A stretch of 27,954 bases of DNA from CAZYSK01 sp964649415 (GTDB taxonomy: Bacteria > Chloroflexota > Anaerolineae > B4-G1). Each line of letters begins with the position of its first letter. The stretch's first letter is position 1. Both the position numbers and the translations under genes were made by a program. Below are positions 8,832 through 16,617 of this stretch, piece by piece. The notes below the pieces were generated by a model. The model saw only the letters and a list, made by a program, of their open reading frames with translations, was not told the DNA's origin and searched no databases. The DNA lies in assembly GCA_964649415.1 (NCBI GenBank), contig CAZYSK010000079.1:1-27954 (forward strand). Reading direction: 5' to 3'.

Positions 8832-8861
8832 CGCAACACGCACACTGTGTTTCGTGTTGCG
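8832..8861. repeat. Inverted repeat before the ABC ATPase gene
   Basis: CGCAACACG (8832-8840) pairs with CGTGTTGCG (8853-8861) around a 12-base loop. CGCAACACG words also recur nearby, including in the gap before the first permease gene. It lies about 30 bases before the ATPase start. Confidence 0.7.
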
Positions 8862-8890
8862 CGGTTCGTAGTTCGCAGACGGGGAGACAT

Positions 8891-9628
8891 ATGAGTAGAA
8901 ACGCTGTCAGTATCACGGACTTGACCGTCGCCTACCGCGAGAAACCAGTCCTGTGGGACGTGGATCTGGAGGTGCCGGAGGGGGTGTTGATGGCCATCGT
9001 CGGCCCCAACGGCGCGGGCAAGTCCACGCTGATCAAGACGATCCTTGGGCTGGTCGAGCCGGCCGCGGGGCGCGTGTACATCTACGACGCGCCCTACGCG
9101 CAGCAGCGACAACTCGTCGGCTACGTGCCCCAGCGCGGCACGGTGGACTGGGATTTCCCGACCAGCGCGCTGGACGTGGTGATGATGGGCCTGTATCGCC
9201 AGGTGGGCTGGATCAGGCGACCCGGCCGGAGCGAGCGCAAGGCAGCGATGGATAGCCTCGACAAAGTAGGTATGGCCGACTTCGCCGACCGGCAGATCAG
9301 CCAGCTCTCCGGCGGGCAGCAGCAGCGGGTCTTTCTGGCGCGGGCGCTGGTGCAGGACGCGCAGATCTACTTCATGGACGAGCCCTTCGCCGGAGTGGAC
9401 GCGACCACCGAGCGGGCCATCGTCGACCTGCTGCGCGAGTTGCGCGCGGCCGGCAAGACGGTAGTCGTCGTGCACCACGACCTGCAGACGGTCCAGGAGT
9501 ACTTCGACTGGCTCATGCTGCTCAACGTGCGGCGCATCGCCAGCGGCCCGGTGGGCGCGGTCTTCACCGACGAAAACCTGCGCCGCGCCTACGGCGGGCG
9601 CATCGCGTTCCTGTCCCAGGTAGCCTGA
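8891..9628 (+). CDS. Metal ABC transporter ATP-binding protein
   Basis: This 245-residue ATPase of the ZnuC/TroB/MntB type powers metal import. It has a complete nucleotide-binding set: Walker A GPNGAGKST (38-46), Q-loop YVPQRG (Gln81), ABC signature LSGGQ (139-143), Walker B IYFMDE (159-164) and the switch histidine in VVVHHD (195-196). The DWDFP stretch after the Q-loop is typical of metal-type ATPases. GGGGAG precedes the ATG. It lies 192 bases after the lipoprotein gene with palindromic repeats between, and 82 bases before the first permease, so the importer genes are co-directional but unusually spaced. Confidence 0.95.
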   Translation: MSRNAVSITDLTVAYREKPVLWDVDLEVPEGVLMAIVGPNGAGKSTLIKTILGLVEPAAGRVYIYDAPYAQQRQLVGYVPQRGTVDWDFPTSALDVVMMGLYRQVGWIRRPGRSERKAAMDSLDKVGMADFADRQISQLSGGQQQRVFLARALVQDAQIYFMDEPFAGVDATTERAIVDLLRELRAAGKTVVVVHHDLQTVQEYFDWLMLLNVRRIASGPVGAVFTDENLRRAYGGRIAFLSQVA

Positions 9629-9710
9629 GACAGATCGCGTAATACGCGTTGTGTTCTAGACTGCTACGCGCGGCACGACGCGACACGCAACACGTCAAAG
9701 CGAGACACCT

Positions 9711-10829
9711 ATGGATATCGGCCAGATCCTGCATGATTTGCTCTTCGACTATACCCTGCGCACGGTGGCGCTGGGCTCAGCGACGCTCGGGCTGGTGAGC
9801 GGCGTGCTGGGGGCCTTTGCCGTGCTGCGGAAGCAGAGCTTGCTGGGGGATGCGATCTCCCACGCGGCGCTGCCGGGCGTGGCGCTGGTGTTCCTGCTCA
9901 CCGGCTCCAAGGAGGCCGTCGTCCTCGTGCTGGGCGCTGTCGCCGCCGGATGGGTGGGCACGCTTTTCGTGACGCTGGTGACCAGGCAGACGCGCGTGAA
10001 ACAAGACGCGGCGCTGGGCATCGTGCTCTCCGTCTTCTTCGGCTTCGGCATCCTGCTGCTGACCTTCATCCAGCGCCTGCCCACCGCCAGCAAGGCCGGG
10101 CTGGACAAGTTCCTCTTTGGCCAGGCAGCCACGCTCGTCCAGCGCGACGTCGTGACCATGGCGACGCTGGGCGGCATCGCGGTGTTGCTGGTCGTGCTGT
10201 TCTGGAAAGAGTTCAAGCTGCTCAGCTTCGATCCCGATTTCGCCGCCAGCCTGGGCTATCCGGTGCGGGCGCTAGACATCCTGCTCACGTCGCTGACCGT
10301 CATCGCCATCGTCGTCGGCCTGCAAACGGTGGGCGTCGTGCTGATGAGCGCCATGCTGGTGGCCCCGGCGGCGGCAGCCCGGCAGTGGACTGACCGGCTG
10401 GACGTGATGACGATTCTTTCCGGCGCTTTCGGCGCGCTGGTGGGCCTGCTCGGCGCGGTGACCAGCAGCCAGGTCGCCCGGCTGCCCACCGGCCCGACTA
10501 TCGTGCTCTACATGAGCGGCATCGTGTTCATCTCCCTGCTCCTGGCACCGAGACGGGGCCTCGTGGCCCAGGCCCGGCAGCGCCGCCACCAGAAGGTGCA
10601 GTTTGCCGTCGAAGCCCTGTTGGTGCACCTGCTGCACCACGAAGGTTGCGCGGAGGAGCCGGCGGAGAGCACGTTGGACCACATGGGCGCGCACATGCAC
10701 TGGCGTGATGCCTTCGCCCGCCGGGTCGCGCGCGCAGCCGTGGTCAACGGGATGGTTACCCGGGCCAACTGCTGTTTCAAGCTCACGCCGTACGGGCGCG
10801 AGGTCGCCCGCCGGGCCATGGTGCGCTAG
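9711..10829 (+). CDS. Metal ABC transporter permease A with C-terminal winged-helix extension
   Basis: This 372-residue ABC-3-family permease has about eight hydrophobic segments in residues 15-285, with the family landmarks LLGDAISHAALPGVAL and GLQTVGVVLMSAMLVAP. Ordinary family members end near residue 290. Here about 85 more residues follow (LLVHLLHHEG, then MHWRDAFARRVARAAVVNGMV and LTPYGREVARRA) that read as a winged helix of the DtxR/MntR kind. Chlamydial YtgC is an established case of a permease fused to a metal-responsive repressor. The second permease has the same extension. It pairs with the ATPase and permease B to move Zn/Mn inward. Its ribosome binding site is weak. Confidence 0.9.
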   Translation: MDIGQILHDLLFDYTLRTVALGSATLGLVSGVLGAFAVLRKQSLLGDAISHAALPGVALVFLLTGSKEAVVLVLGAVAAGWVGTLFVTLVTRQTRVKQDAALGIVLSVFFGFGILLLTFIQRLPTASKAGLDKFLFGQAATLVQRDVVTMATLGGIAVLLVVLFWKEFKLLSFDPDFAASLGYPVRALDILLTSLTVIAIVVGLQTVGVVLMSAMLVAPAAAARQWTDRLDVMTILSGAFGALVGLLGAVTSSQVARLPTGPTIVLYMSGIVFISLLLAPRRGLVAQARQRRHQKVQFAVEALLVHLLHHEGCAEEPAESTLDHMGAHMHWRDAFARRVARAAVVNGMVTRANCCFKLTPYGREVARRAMVR

Positions 10830-10837
10830 GGGGGCGT

Positions 10838-11950
10838 ATGCTTTCACAGGCTCAGTTCGAGATCATGCTAATCGCCTCGATGGTGGCGGCTAGTTGCGCG
10901 CTGATCGGCACCTTCCTGGTGTTGCGGAAGATGTCGCTCATGAGCGACGCCATCAGCCACGCCATCCTCTTCGGCATCGTGATCATGTTCTTCTTCGTCC
11001 AGGACACCGGCTCGGTGCTCCTGGTCGTCGCCGCGACGTTGACGGGCGTGCTGACCGTGGTGCTGGTGGAGGTGATCGTCAACACGCGCCTGGTCAAGGA
11101 GGACGCCGCCATCGGCCTGGTGTTCCCGGCGCTGTTCTCGGTGGGCGTGATCCTGATCAGCCGCTACGCCGCCAACGTCCACCTCGATGTTGACGCCGTG
11201 CTCCTGGGCGAGCTGGCCTTCGCGCCCTTCGACCGGCTCGTCGCCGGCGGCGTGGACCTCGGCCCCAAGGCTTTCTGGCTGGCGCTGGCCGTCGGCCTGG
11301 TCAACCTGGCCTTCGTGCTGCTCTTCTACAAGGAGCTCAAGCTGGCGACCTTCGACGCGGGACTGGCCGCGGCCTTGGGCTTCTCGCCGGCGCTGATGCA
11401 CTACGCGCTGATGACGTTGGTCTCGGTGACGGCGGTCAGTTCCTTCGAGGCCGTGGGCTCGGTGCTGGTCGTGGCACTGATGATCGGTCCGCCGGCGGCC
11501 GCGTATCTGCTGACCGACCACCTGCCGCGCATGATGGGGCTGAGCGTGCTGATCGGCGTCCTCAGCGCCGTCGGCGGCTACTGGCTGGCGTACGCGCTGG
11601 ATGCATCCATCGCCGGCTCCATGGCGACGATGGTCGGCATCCTCTTCGTGCTCGCGCTGCTGTTGGCACCGGACCGGGGCCTGATCGCCGTCGCCAGGCG
11701 CCGCGCCCGCCAGCGGTGGGAGTTCGCCCAGACCATGCTGCTGATCCACCTCTTCCACCACGAGGGCACGCCGGAGGAGGCGCGGGAGAGCAGGATCGAG
11801 CACATGCACGAGCACATGCGGTGGGAGCCGGATTTCGCGCTGAGGCTGGTCAGGCGCGCGGAGAGGGCCGGAGCGATCACGGTTCACGACGGCCACCTGT
11901 CGCTGACCGAGCGCGGGCGCGAATCGGCGCGCGAGGCGATGGTCGCGTGA
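10838..11950 (+). CDS. Metal ABC transporter permease B with C-terminal winged-helix extension
   Basis: This 370-residue second permease subunit follows the first after eight bases, with a GGGGGG ribosome binding site. It has about eight membrane segments, MSLMSDAISHAILFGIVI early, and SSFEAVGSVLVVALMIGPP later, as in TroD/MntC-type subunits. The C-terminal 80 residues again form a probable winged helix (LLIHLFHHEG, then FALRLVRRAERAGAIT and LSLTERGRESAR). The two extensions look homologous to each other, with matching LL.HL.HHEG and HM..HM.W blocks. No separate DtxR, MntR or Fur regulator is encoded nearby. A His-rich stretch (EHMHEHMRW) between the helices could bind metal (inference). Confidence 0.9.
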   Translation: MLSQAQFEIMLIASMVAASCALIGTFLVLRKMSLMSDAISHAILFGIVIMFFFVQDTGSVLLVVAATLTGVLTVVLVEVIVNTRLVKEDAAIGLVFPALFSVGVILISRYAANVHLDVDAVLLGELAFAPFDRLVAGGVDLGPKAFWLALAVGLVNLAFVLLFYKELKLATFDAGLAAALGFSPALMHYALMTLVSVTAVSSFEAVGSVLVVALMIGPPAAAYLLTDHLPRMMGLSVLIGVLSAVGGYWLAYALDASIAGSMATMVGILFVLALLLAPDRGLIAVARRRARQRWEFAQTMLLIHLFHHEGTPEEARESRIEHMHEHMRWEPDFALRLVRRAERAGAITVHDGHLSLTERGRESAREAMVA

Positions 11951-11970
11951 AGCGATGGTCGCGCGTGGTG

Positions 11971-11993
11971 GTAGGGGCGCGGTTTCCGCGCCC
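11971..11993. repeat. Dispersed palindromic repeat, family 2, copy 1
   Basis: GTAGG leads into the hairpin GGCGCGG-TTT-CCGCGCC. A second unit lies 43 bases on in the same orientation. The two fill most of the gap between permease B and the AhpD-like gene. Confidence 0.8.
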
Positions 11994-12013
11994 GCCGAAG
12001 CCCTCAGTCGAGT

Positions 12014-12035
12014 GTAGGGGCGCGGTTTTCGCGCC
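12014..12035. repeat. Dispersed palindromic repeat, family 2, copy 2
   Basis: This is the same unit as 11971-11993 with one base change in the loop/stem boundary (GGTTTTCGCGCC). Confidence 0.8.
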
Positions 12036-12065
12036 ATCCCAAGGCGGATGGATGGTTGATGATGT

Positions 12066-12695
12066 ATGAATGCAGAATACCCCTTGAGTTCTAGGTTGGA
12101 GGGCCTCTCCAAAGAGGCCTTCTCCAAACGGATCTACACGCCGCGCTCTCTGCTTGCGGATTTGCGCGGCATCCTGGCCCACTCCCAAGACATCCTGTCG
12201 GCGATGCGCAACCGGCGGGTGGACCACGCGTTTGCTGAAAAGGTCATGCTGGCCGTCACGGCCGTCAACGGCTGCCGCTACTGCAGCTACGGGCACGCCA
12301 AGGCGGCCCTGGCCAGCGGCGTGAGCCAGGAGGAGGTGGACCTCCTGCTGAGCGGGGAGGTGGACCACGTCGGGCCGGAGGAGGCCCCCGCGCTGTTCTT
12401 CGCCCAGCATTACGCCGAGAGCAACGGGCATCCCGACCCAGAAATGGTGCAGCGGCTGGTCGAGACTTACGGGCCGGAGAAGGCGCGTGACATCCAGGCC
12501 TACATCCGCATGATCACGATGGGCAACCTGACTGGCAACACCTATGACGCCCTGCTCAGCCGCCTGCGCGGGCGCCCCGCGCAGGAAAGCAGCCTGGGCA
12601 GCGAGCTGGCGACGCTGGCCTTGCTGGGGATCGGGACGCCGCTGCTGGGCCTGGGGATGCTGGTCAAAGGCGTCGCGGGCGCGGTCTGTTCGTAG
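12066..12695 (+). CDS. AhpD-like / carboxymuconolactone decarboxylase family protein
   Basis: This 209-residue protein has an AhpD-like core in about residues 40-165. The active-site motif is NGCRYCSYGH, a CxxC pair followed by the conserved His, as in alkylhydroperoxidase AhpD, where the cysteines reduce peroxides or a partner disulfide. A C-terminal tail (about 175-209) contains a glycine/leucine-rich hydrophobic stretch that could be a membrane segment. It sits directly after the metal importer on the same strand, which suggests but does not prove a link between Mn/Zn uptake and oxidative stress defence. The ribosome binding site is weak. The exact substrate is unknown. Confidence 0.85.
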   Translation: MNAEYPLSSRLEGLSKEAFSKRIYTPRSLLADLRGILAHSQDILSAMRNRRVDHAFAEKVMLAVTAVNGCRYCSYGHAKAALASGVSQEEVDLLLSGEVDHVGPEEAPALFFAQHYAESNGHPDPEMVQRLVETYGPEKARDIQAYIRMITMGNLTGNTYDALLSRLRGRPAQESSLGSELATLALLGIGTPLLGLGMLVKGVAGAVCS

Positions 12696-12705
12696 GCGGT
12701 CGCTG

Positions 12706-12731
12706 TTCGTAGTAGGCGCTTCAGCGCCGTC
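12706..12731. repeat. REP palindrome 1 beside the transposase gene
   Basis: TTCGTAGTA leads into the hairpin GGCGCTTCAGCGCC and then GTC. It is an exact reverse complement of REP 3 at 13396-13421 and a close variant of REP 2. Identity with REP 3 extends three bases further on the left (from 12703). Confidence 0.92.
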
Positions 12732-12732
12732 G

Positions 12733-12758
12733 TTCGTAGTAGGCACTTTAGTGCCGTC
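12733..12758. repeat. REP palindrome 2 beside the transposase gene
   Basis: TTCGTAGTA leads into GGCACTTTAGTGCC and then GTC, in the same orientation as REP 1. The stem differs from REP 1 by compensating changes (GGCGC/GCGCC becomes GGCAC/GTGCC), so the structure is kept. Confidence 0.92.
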
Positions 12759-12766
12759 TCAATGCT

Positions 12767-13363
12767 ATGTACGAGTATCGCAAACTGACACCAGAACAGC
12801 GCGCCGAGTTGATGCAGCAACGTCGGGAACGTGGCTATCCGCCCCACTCACCACCGCATCCCGTGAGTGACCAACCCTTCTACCTGCTCACGGCAACCTG
12901 CTATGACCATAAGTGTCATATGCGATCTGAGTCTCGCCGCCAGCAAGTGCTAGACGCGTTGTTTGAGCAGTTCATCACTGGCGGCGTGGAGATTCGCGCC
13001 TGGGCCATTGTGCCTAACCACTATCACCTTCTGGTCCACGTCACGGACTTCAAGGCCTTGGGAAGCATGTTTCGTCTGGTGCATGGCCCGACGGCTCGCC
13101 AGTGGAACCTTGAGGACGGGACGCCTGGTCGCAAGGTCTGGTACCGCTTCACGGATCGCGCCATCCGCTCTGAGCGACACTATTACACCACGCTGAACTA
13201 CATTCACTACAACCCGGTCAAACACAAATGGGTCAAGTCTCCCTACGGGTGGGCGGAGAGCAGTGTGCATTGGTACCTGGAGCATTATGGACGCGAATGG
13301 CTTCGAGACCTGTGGGTTAGCTTCCCTCTTCGTAGCTATGGGAGAGGGTGGGACGATTTCTAG
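12767..13363 (+). CDS. REP-associated tyrosine transposase (RAYT, Y1_Tnp/HUH family)
   Basis: This 198-residue single-strand transposase of the IS200/IS605-like Y1 family is the domesticated RAYT type that acts on REP palindromes. It starts MYEYRKLTPEQRAE, a common RAYT opening. The HUH metal motif is HYH (residues 85-87, in VPNHYHLLVH) and the probable catalytic tyrosine is Tyr145 in NYIHYNPVKHKWV. The gene is bracketed by two REP palindromes upstream and one inverted REP downstream, the expected substrate arrangement. The ATG is nine bases after REP 2 and no strong ribosome binding site is visible. The protein looks intact. It forms the left boundary of the defence block. Confidence 0.93.
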   Translation: MYEYRKLTPEQRAELMQQRRERGYPPHSPPHPVSDQPFYLLTATCYDHKCHMRSESRRQQVLDALFEQFITGGVEIRAWAIVPNHYHLLVHVTDFKALGSMFRLVHGPTARQWNLEDGTPGRKVWYRFTDRAIRSERHYYTTLNYIHYNPVKHKWVKSPYGWAESSVHWYLEHYGREWLRDLWVSFPLRSYGRGWDDF

Positions 13364-13395
13364 ATGTGTTTCTAGCGCCTGCTTGAGCGCGTCTT

Positions 13396-13421
13396 GACGG
13401 CGCTGAAGCGCCTACTACGAA
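13396..13421. repeat. REP palindrome 3, inverted, downstream of the transposase
   Basis: This is the exact reverse complement of REP 1 over 26 bases (29 if extended to 13424). It closes the REP/RAYT cassette. Confidence 0.92.
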
Positions 13422-13444
13422 CAGACGTTCTGGACAAAACCGAC

Positions 13445-13473
13445 TTGCATTGCCCACCGTGTCGTGCTACAAT
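13445..13473 (+). promoter_or_regulatory. Promoter of hsdR
   Basis: TTGCAT (13445-13450), a 17-base spacer and TACAAT (13468-13473) lie about 105 bases before the hsdR start codon. It is just outside the REP/RAYT cassette. Confidence 0.65.
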
Positions 13474-13577
13474 ATCTTCGATGCTTGAACCCATGTAGAC
13501 TACACGAAACTTGAGGCACGGCCAGGGCGCTGCGGGGCACCGCGGGCGTGCGGGGACCTGGCTAAGGAGATGCGCGG

Positions 13578-15929
13578 TTGATCACCGAAGCTGATACGTG
13601 CCGGAAGTACGTGCTGCCCAGGCTCTACCAGGCCGGTTGGACCGACGACCAGATCAGTGAGCAGAAATACTTCACCGACGGCCGGATCGTTCCCCTCGGG
13701 CAGGGGCACACGCGCAAGGCCGGCAAGCGGGCCGACTACTTGCTCCGCTACAGACCAGATTCTCCCATTGCCGTCGTCGAAGCCAAGGCAGCCTACAAGA
13801 AAGCGGACGAAGGCATGCAGCAGGCCATCGAATACGCCGAGATCCTGGGCCTCAAGTTCGCGTACGCAACCAATGGACACGGCATCGAGGAATATGACTT
13901 CATCACGGGCAGGCAGACCTCACGGGACACCTTCCCCTCGCCCGACGACCTGTGGCAACGCTGGCGCGCCGATGAGGGGATAGACTCCGACGCGGACGCC
14001 GAGCACTTGCTGTTTCCCTTCAACCGTGAACTGCGCAACCCCGACGGCACCGTCAAGCGTCCCCGCTACTACCAGGAGATCGCCATCAGGCGCGCCGTGC
14101 AGGCGGTCCTCCAGGGCAACAAGCGTATCCTGATCACCATGGCCACCGGCACCGGCAAGACCTTTGTCGCGATGCAGATCGTGTGGAAGCTGTGGCGCAC
14201 CCGCCGCATGCGCCGCATCCTATACCTGGCCGACCGCAACATCCTGGTGGATCAAGCTAAGGACCGCACCTTCACCCCCTTCGGCGATGCCGTGTGCAAA
14301 ATCCAGCGCCGGCCCTTCAAGAGCCGGGAGGTCTACTTCGCCATCTACCAGGCCATCGCCGACCGCGAGGGCCATCCGGGCCTCTACCGGCGCTATCCCG
14401 CCGACTTCTTCGACCTGATCGTCGTGGACGAGTGCCACCGCGGCAGCGCCCGCGACGAGAGCAACTGGCGTCAGGTTCTCGAATACTTCAGCCCCGCCGC
14501 CCAGATCGGCATGACCGCCACCCCGCTGCGTAGCGACAACGTGGACACCTATCGCTACTTCGGCAATCCGATCACCATCTACAGCCTGGCCCAGGGCATC
14601 GAGGACGGCTTCCTGGCCCCCTACCGCGTGCACCGCATCGTGACGGACGTGGACGACGCAGGCTGGCGGCCCGACCCAGGGCTGCTCGATCGCTTTGGCC
14701 GGGAGGTGCCCGACGATCTCTACGAAACTGCGGACTTCGAGCGCGTCGTCTCTCTGCTGGGGCGCACCGAGGCGGTGGCCCGCCACCTGAGCAACTATCT
14801 GAAAGGCACCGATCGCTACGGCAAGACCATCGTTTTCTGCGTGGACCAAGAGCACGCCCTGGACATGCGCAAGGCGCTCATCAACTGCAACACCGACATC
14901 ACGCGCAGACAGCCCGACTACGTCGCCCGCGTCGTCTCGGACGAGGGGAAGGTCGGACGGCGGCACCTGGACAATTTCCAGGACCCTGAGCAGGACTTCC
15001 CGGTGATCGTCACCACGTCTAAGCTACTCTCCACGGGCGTGGACGTGCCCACCTGCCGCAATATCGTCCTCTTCAAGCCCATCCACTCGATGGTCGAGTT
15101 CAAGCAGATCATCGGCCGCGGCACGCGCCTGTTCGTGGACGAGGACAAGTTCTGGTTCACCATCCTCGACTACGTCGAGGCCACCCGCCTCTTCTACGAC
15201 CCCGACTTCGACGGCATACCGGAGCTGACGGCCGAGGAAACGATCGATGCTTATGGCCAGGTCACCAGCAGCACCCAGACCGGGGAGGCAGTCGAGGCAG
15301 CCGGGCAGGTCGGGGAAGACCTGGGGGCCGTCATCAGCGACGACAGCGAGGGCGAAGCCCGCAAGTACTACGTGGATGGCGTGCAGGTGCGCGTGGTCCG
15401 CGAGATGGTGCAGGAGCTCGACCCCGAGGGTCACGAGCTTCTCGTCCAGCGATTCGAGGACTACACCCGCGCCCAGGTCCGCACGCTCTACGGCGACGCC
15501 GGCAAGATCCGTGCCGCCTGGCGCGATCCGGAGACACGCGACGCCGTCATCTCCGACCTGGCCAACCGGGGTATCTCCTTCGAGCAACTGGCCGAGGTGA
15601 CCGGGCGGCGCGACGCCGACCCGTTTGACCTGCTGACCCACGTGGCCTTCAACGCCCCTCTGCGCTCCCGCCGCGAGCGTGCCCAGGTAGTGCGCCAGGA
15701 ACACGGGGACTTCTTCGACGCCTACGGCCCCCAGGCCCAACCGGTGCTCGACTACCTGCTGCGCAAGTACACAGACTTCGGCGTGGCCCAACTGGCCGAT
15801 CTGCACATCCTGGAGCTCCCCGACGTGCCGGTGAAGGGCACCGTGGTCGAGATCGCCAATCTCTTCGGCGGGGTGGATGAGCTGAGGAAGGCCACGCGCG
15901 AGTTGCAGAATCTGATATATGCCGCGTGA
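13578..15929 (+). CDS. hsdR: Type I restriction enzyme, R subunit (HsdR)
   Basis: This 783-residue motor and nuclease subunit translocates and cuts unmethylated DNA together with HsdM and HsdS. The start is TTG at 13578, with AAGGAG eight bases upstream. The N-terminal nuclease motif is Asp53 ... Glu68-x-Lys70 (ADYLL, VVEAKA). The SF2 helicase has Walker A ATGTGKT (189-195), DECH (284-287), TATP (313-316), STGVDVP (485-491) and QIIGRGTRL (510-518). A C-terminal region (about 590-783) should contact the methylase core. All catalytic residues look intact. It is the first gene of the locus, and an AbiE-type pair follows before hsdM. Confidence 0.95.
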   Translation: MITEADTCRKYVLPRLYQAGWTDDQISEQKYFTDGRIVPLGQGHTRKAGKRADYLLRYRPDSPIAVVEAKAAYKKADEGMQQAIEYAEILGLKFAYATNGHGIEEYDFITGRQTSRDTFPSPDDLWQRWRADEGIDSDADAEHLLFPFNRELRNPDGTVKRPRYYQEIAIRRAVQAVLQGNKRILITMATGTGKTFVAMQIVWKLWRTRRMRRILYLADRNILVDQAKDRTFTPFGDAVCKIQRRPFKSREVYFAIYQAIADREGHPGLYRRYPADFFDLIVVDECHRGSARDESNWRQVLEYFSPAAQIGMTATPLRSDNVDTYRYFGNPITIYSLAQGIEDGFLAPYRVHRIVTDVDDAGWRPDPGLLDRFGREVPDDLYETADFERVVSLLGRTEAVARHLSNYLKGTDRYGKTIVFCVDQEHALDMRKALINCNTDITRRQPDYVARVVSDEGKVGRRHLDNFQDPEQDFPVIVTTSKLLSTGVDVPTCRNIVLFKPIHSMVEFKQIIGRGTRLFVDEDKFWFTILDYVEATRLFYDPDFDGIPELTAEETIDAYGQVTSSTQTGEAVEAAGQVGEDLGAVISDDSEGEARKYYVDGVQVRVVREMVQELDPEGHELLVQRFEDYTRAQVRTLYGDAGKIRAAWRDPETRDAVISDLANRGISFEQLAEVTGRRDADPFDLLTHVAFNAPLRSRRERAQVVRQEHGDFFDAYGPQAQPVLDYLLRKYTDFGVAQLADLHILELPDVPVKGTVVEIANLFGGVDELRKATRELQNLIYAA

Positions 15930-15944
15930 CGGCCCCCAGCACGC

Positions 15945-15973
15945 TTGACACCGGCTCCGGCTTCGTGTAAAAT
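15945..15973 (+). promoter_or_regulatory. Promoter of the AbiE-type pair
   Basis: TTGACA (15945-15950), a 17-base spacer and TAAAAT (15968-15973) lie 16 bases after the hsdR stop. The antitoxin gene therefore has its own promoter inside the restriction locus. Confidence 0.8.
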
Positions 15974-15988
15974 ACTTATACTAAGTAT
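15972..15988. promoter_or_regulatory. Putative AbiEi operator palindrome
   Basis: ATACTTA-TAC-TAAGTAT is a perfect 7-bp inverted repeat that begins on the last two bases of the -10 box and covers the start of transcription. AbiEi proteins are known to autorepress by binding inverted repeats at their promoter. Confidence 0.7.
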
Positions 15989-16001
15989 AAGGTTTTTTCT
16001 G

Positions 16002-16616
16002 ATGCAGCGCGACCCACAGGACAATGCACGGCGGCTCTACGACATAGCGGCCGCCCAGGGCGGTTATTTCACGTCGGCCCAGGCCAGGCAAGCAGGATAC
16101 GCCTACAGCCAGCAGCACTTCCACGCGTCCCGTGGCAACTGGCTGAGGGTCGACCACGGCCTCTTCCGGCTGCGTGATTTCCCCCCCGGCGAACGCGAGG
16201 ACCTCATCCGTTGGTCCCTGTGGAGCCGCAACCAGAAGGGTTCGCCGCAGGCGGTCGTCTCGCACGACACAGCCCTGGCGGTCCACGAGCTGAGTGACGT
16301 CATGCCCGCCCGGGTGCACCTGACCGTGCCAAGGGGATTTCGCAAGAAAGGGCCGCCTGGATGCGTGCTCCACAAGGCCGACCTGGCGACTGCAGACGTC
16401 GAGGCCCGAACTGGCTACAACGTGACCACACCTCTGAGAACTCTCATAGACGTCGCTGACAGCCCTCTGAGCCGGGAACACCTCGATAAGGCCGTGCGCG
16501 ACGCTATAGAGCGTGGTCACGTCCGGCGCCACCTGCTGGAAACCGCGCCCTGTTCGCCAGAGGCCCGCCGCCGCCTCGACCAGGCGCTGGCCGCGGCCGG
16601 GCGGGAGGGAACGTGA
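16002..16616 (+). CDS. abiEi: AbiEi-type antitoxin / transcriptional autorepressor
   Basis: This 204-residue protein is the antitoxin of a type IV AbiE toxin-antitoxin pair. An N-terminal winged helix (about residues 8-60; GGYFTSAQARQAGYAYSQQ, LRVDHGLFRLRDFP) is followed by the AbiEi C-terminal domain with VSHDTALAVHELSD (86-99), VHLTVPRG (105-112) and TTPLRTLIDVAD (142-153). The start at 16002 is preferred because a longer frame would begin inside the -35 box. A GGGAGGGA site near its end serves the toxin gene, which starts one base after this stop. The N-terminal domain should bind the palindrome at 15972-15988. Confidence 0.9.
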   Translation: MQRDPQDNARRLYDIAAAQGGYFTSAQARQAGYAYSQQHFHASRGNWLRVDHGLFRLRDFPPGEREDLIRWSLWSRNQKGSPQAVVSHDTALAVHELSDVMPARVHLTVPRGFRKKGPPGCVLHKADLATADVEARTGYNVTTPLRTLIDVADSPLSREHLDKAVRDAIERGHVRRHLLETAPCSPEARRRLDQALAAAGREGT

Positions 16617-16617
16617 C

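Noticed and set aside
8832..8861. Rho-independent terminator after the lipoprotein gene
   Set aside because: There is no T tract, the loop is 12 bases, and the downstream ATPase must be expressed with the lipoprotein.
7736..9478. 580-residue leftward open frame
   Set aside because: It is antisense to the lipoprotein and ATPase genes, both of which have clear motifs; long antisense frames are common in GC-rich DNA.
10868..12127. 419-residue leftward open frame
   Set aside because: It is antisense to permease B, and its His/Gln/Arg-rich composition is typical of a shadow frame.
15945..16001. N-terminal extension of the AbiEi-type protein to 15945
   Set aside because: The TTG start belongs to the -35 box of the pair's promoter, and the extra residues have no family character.
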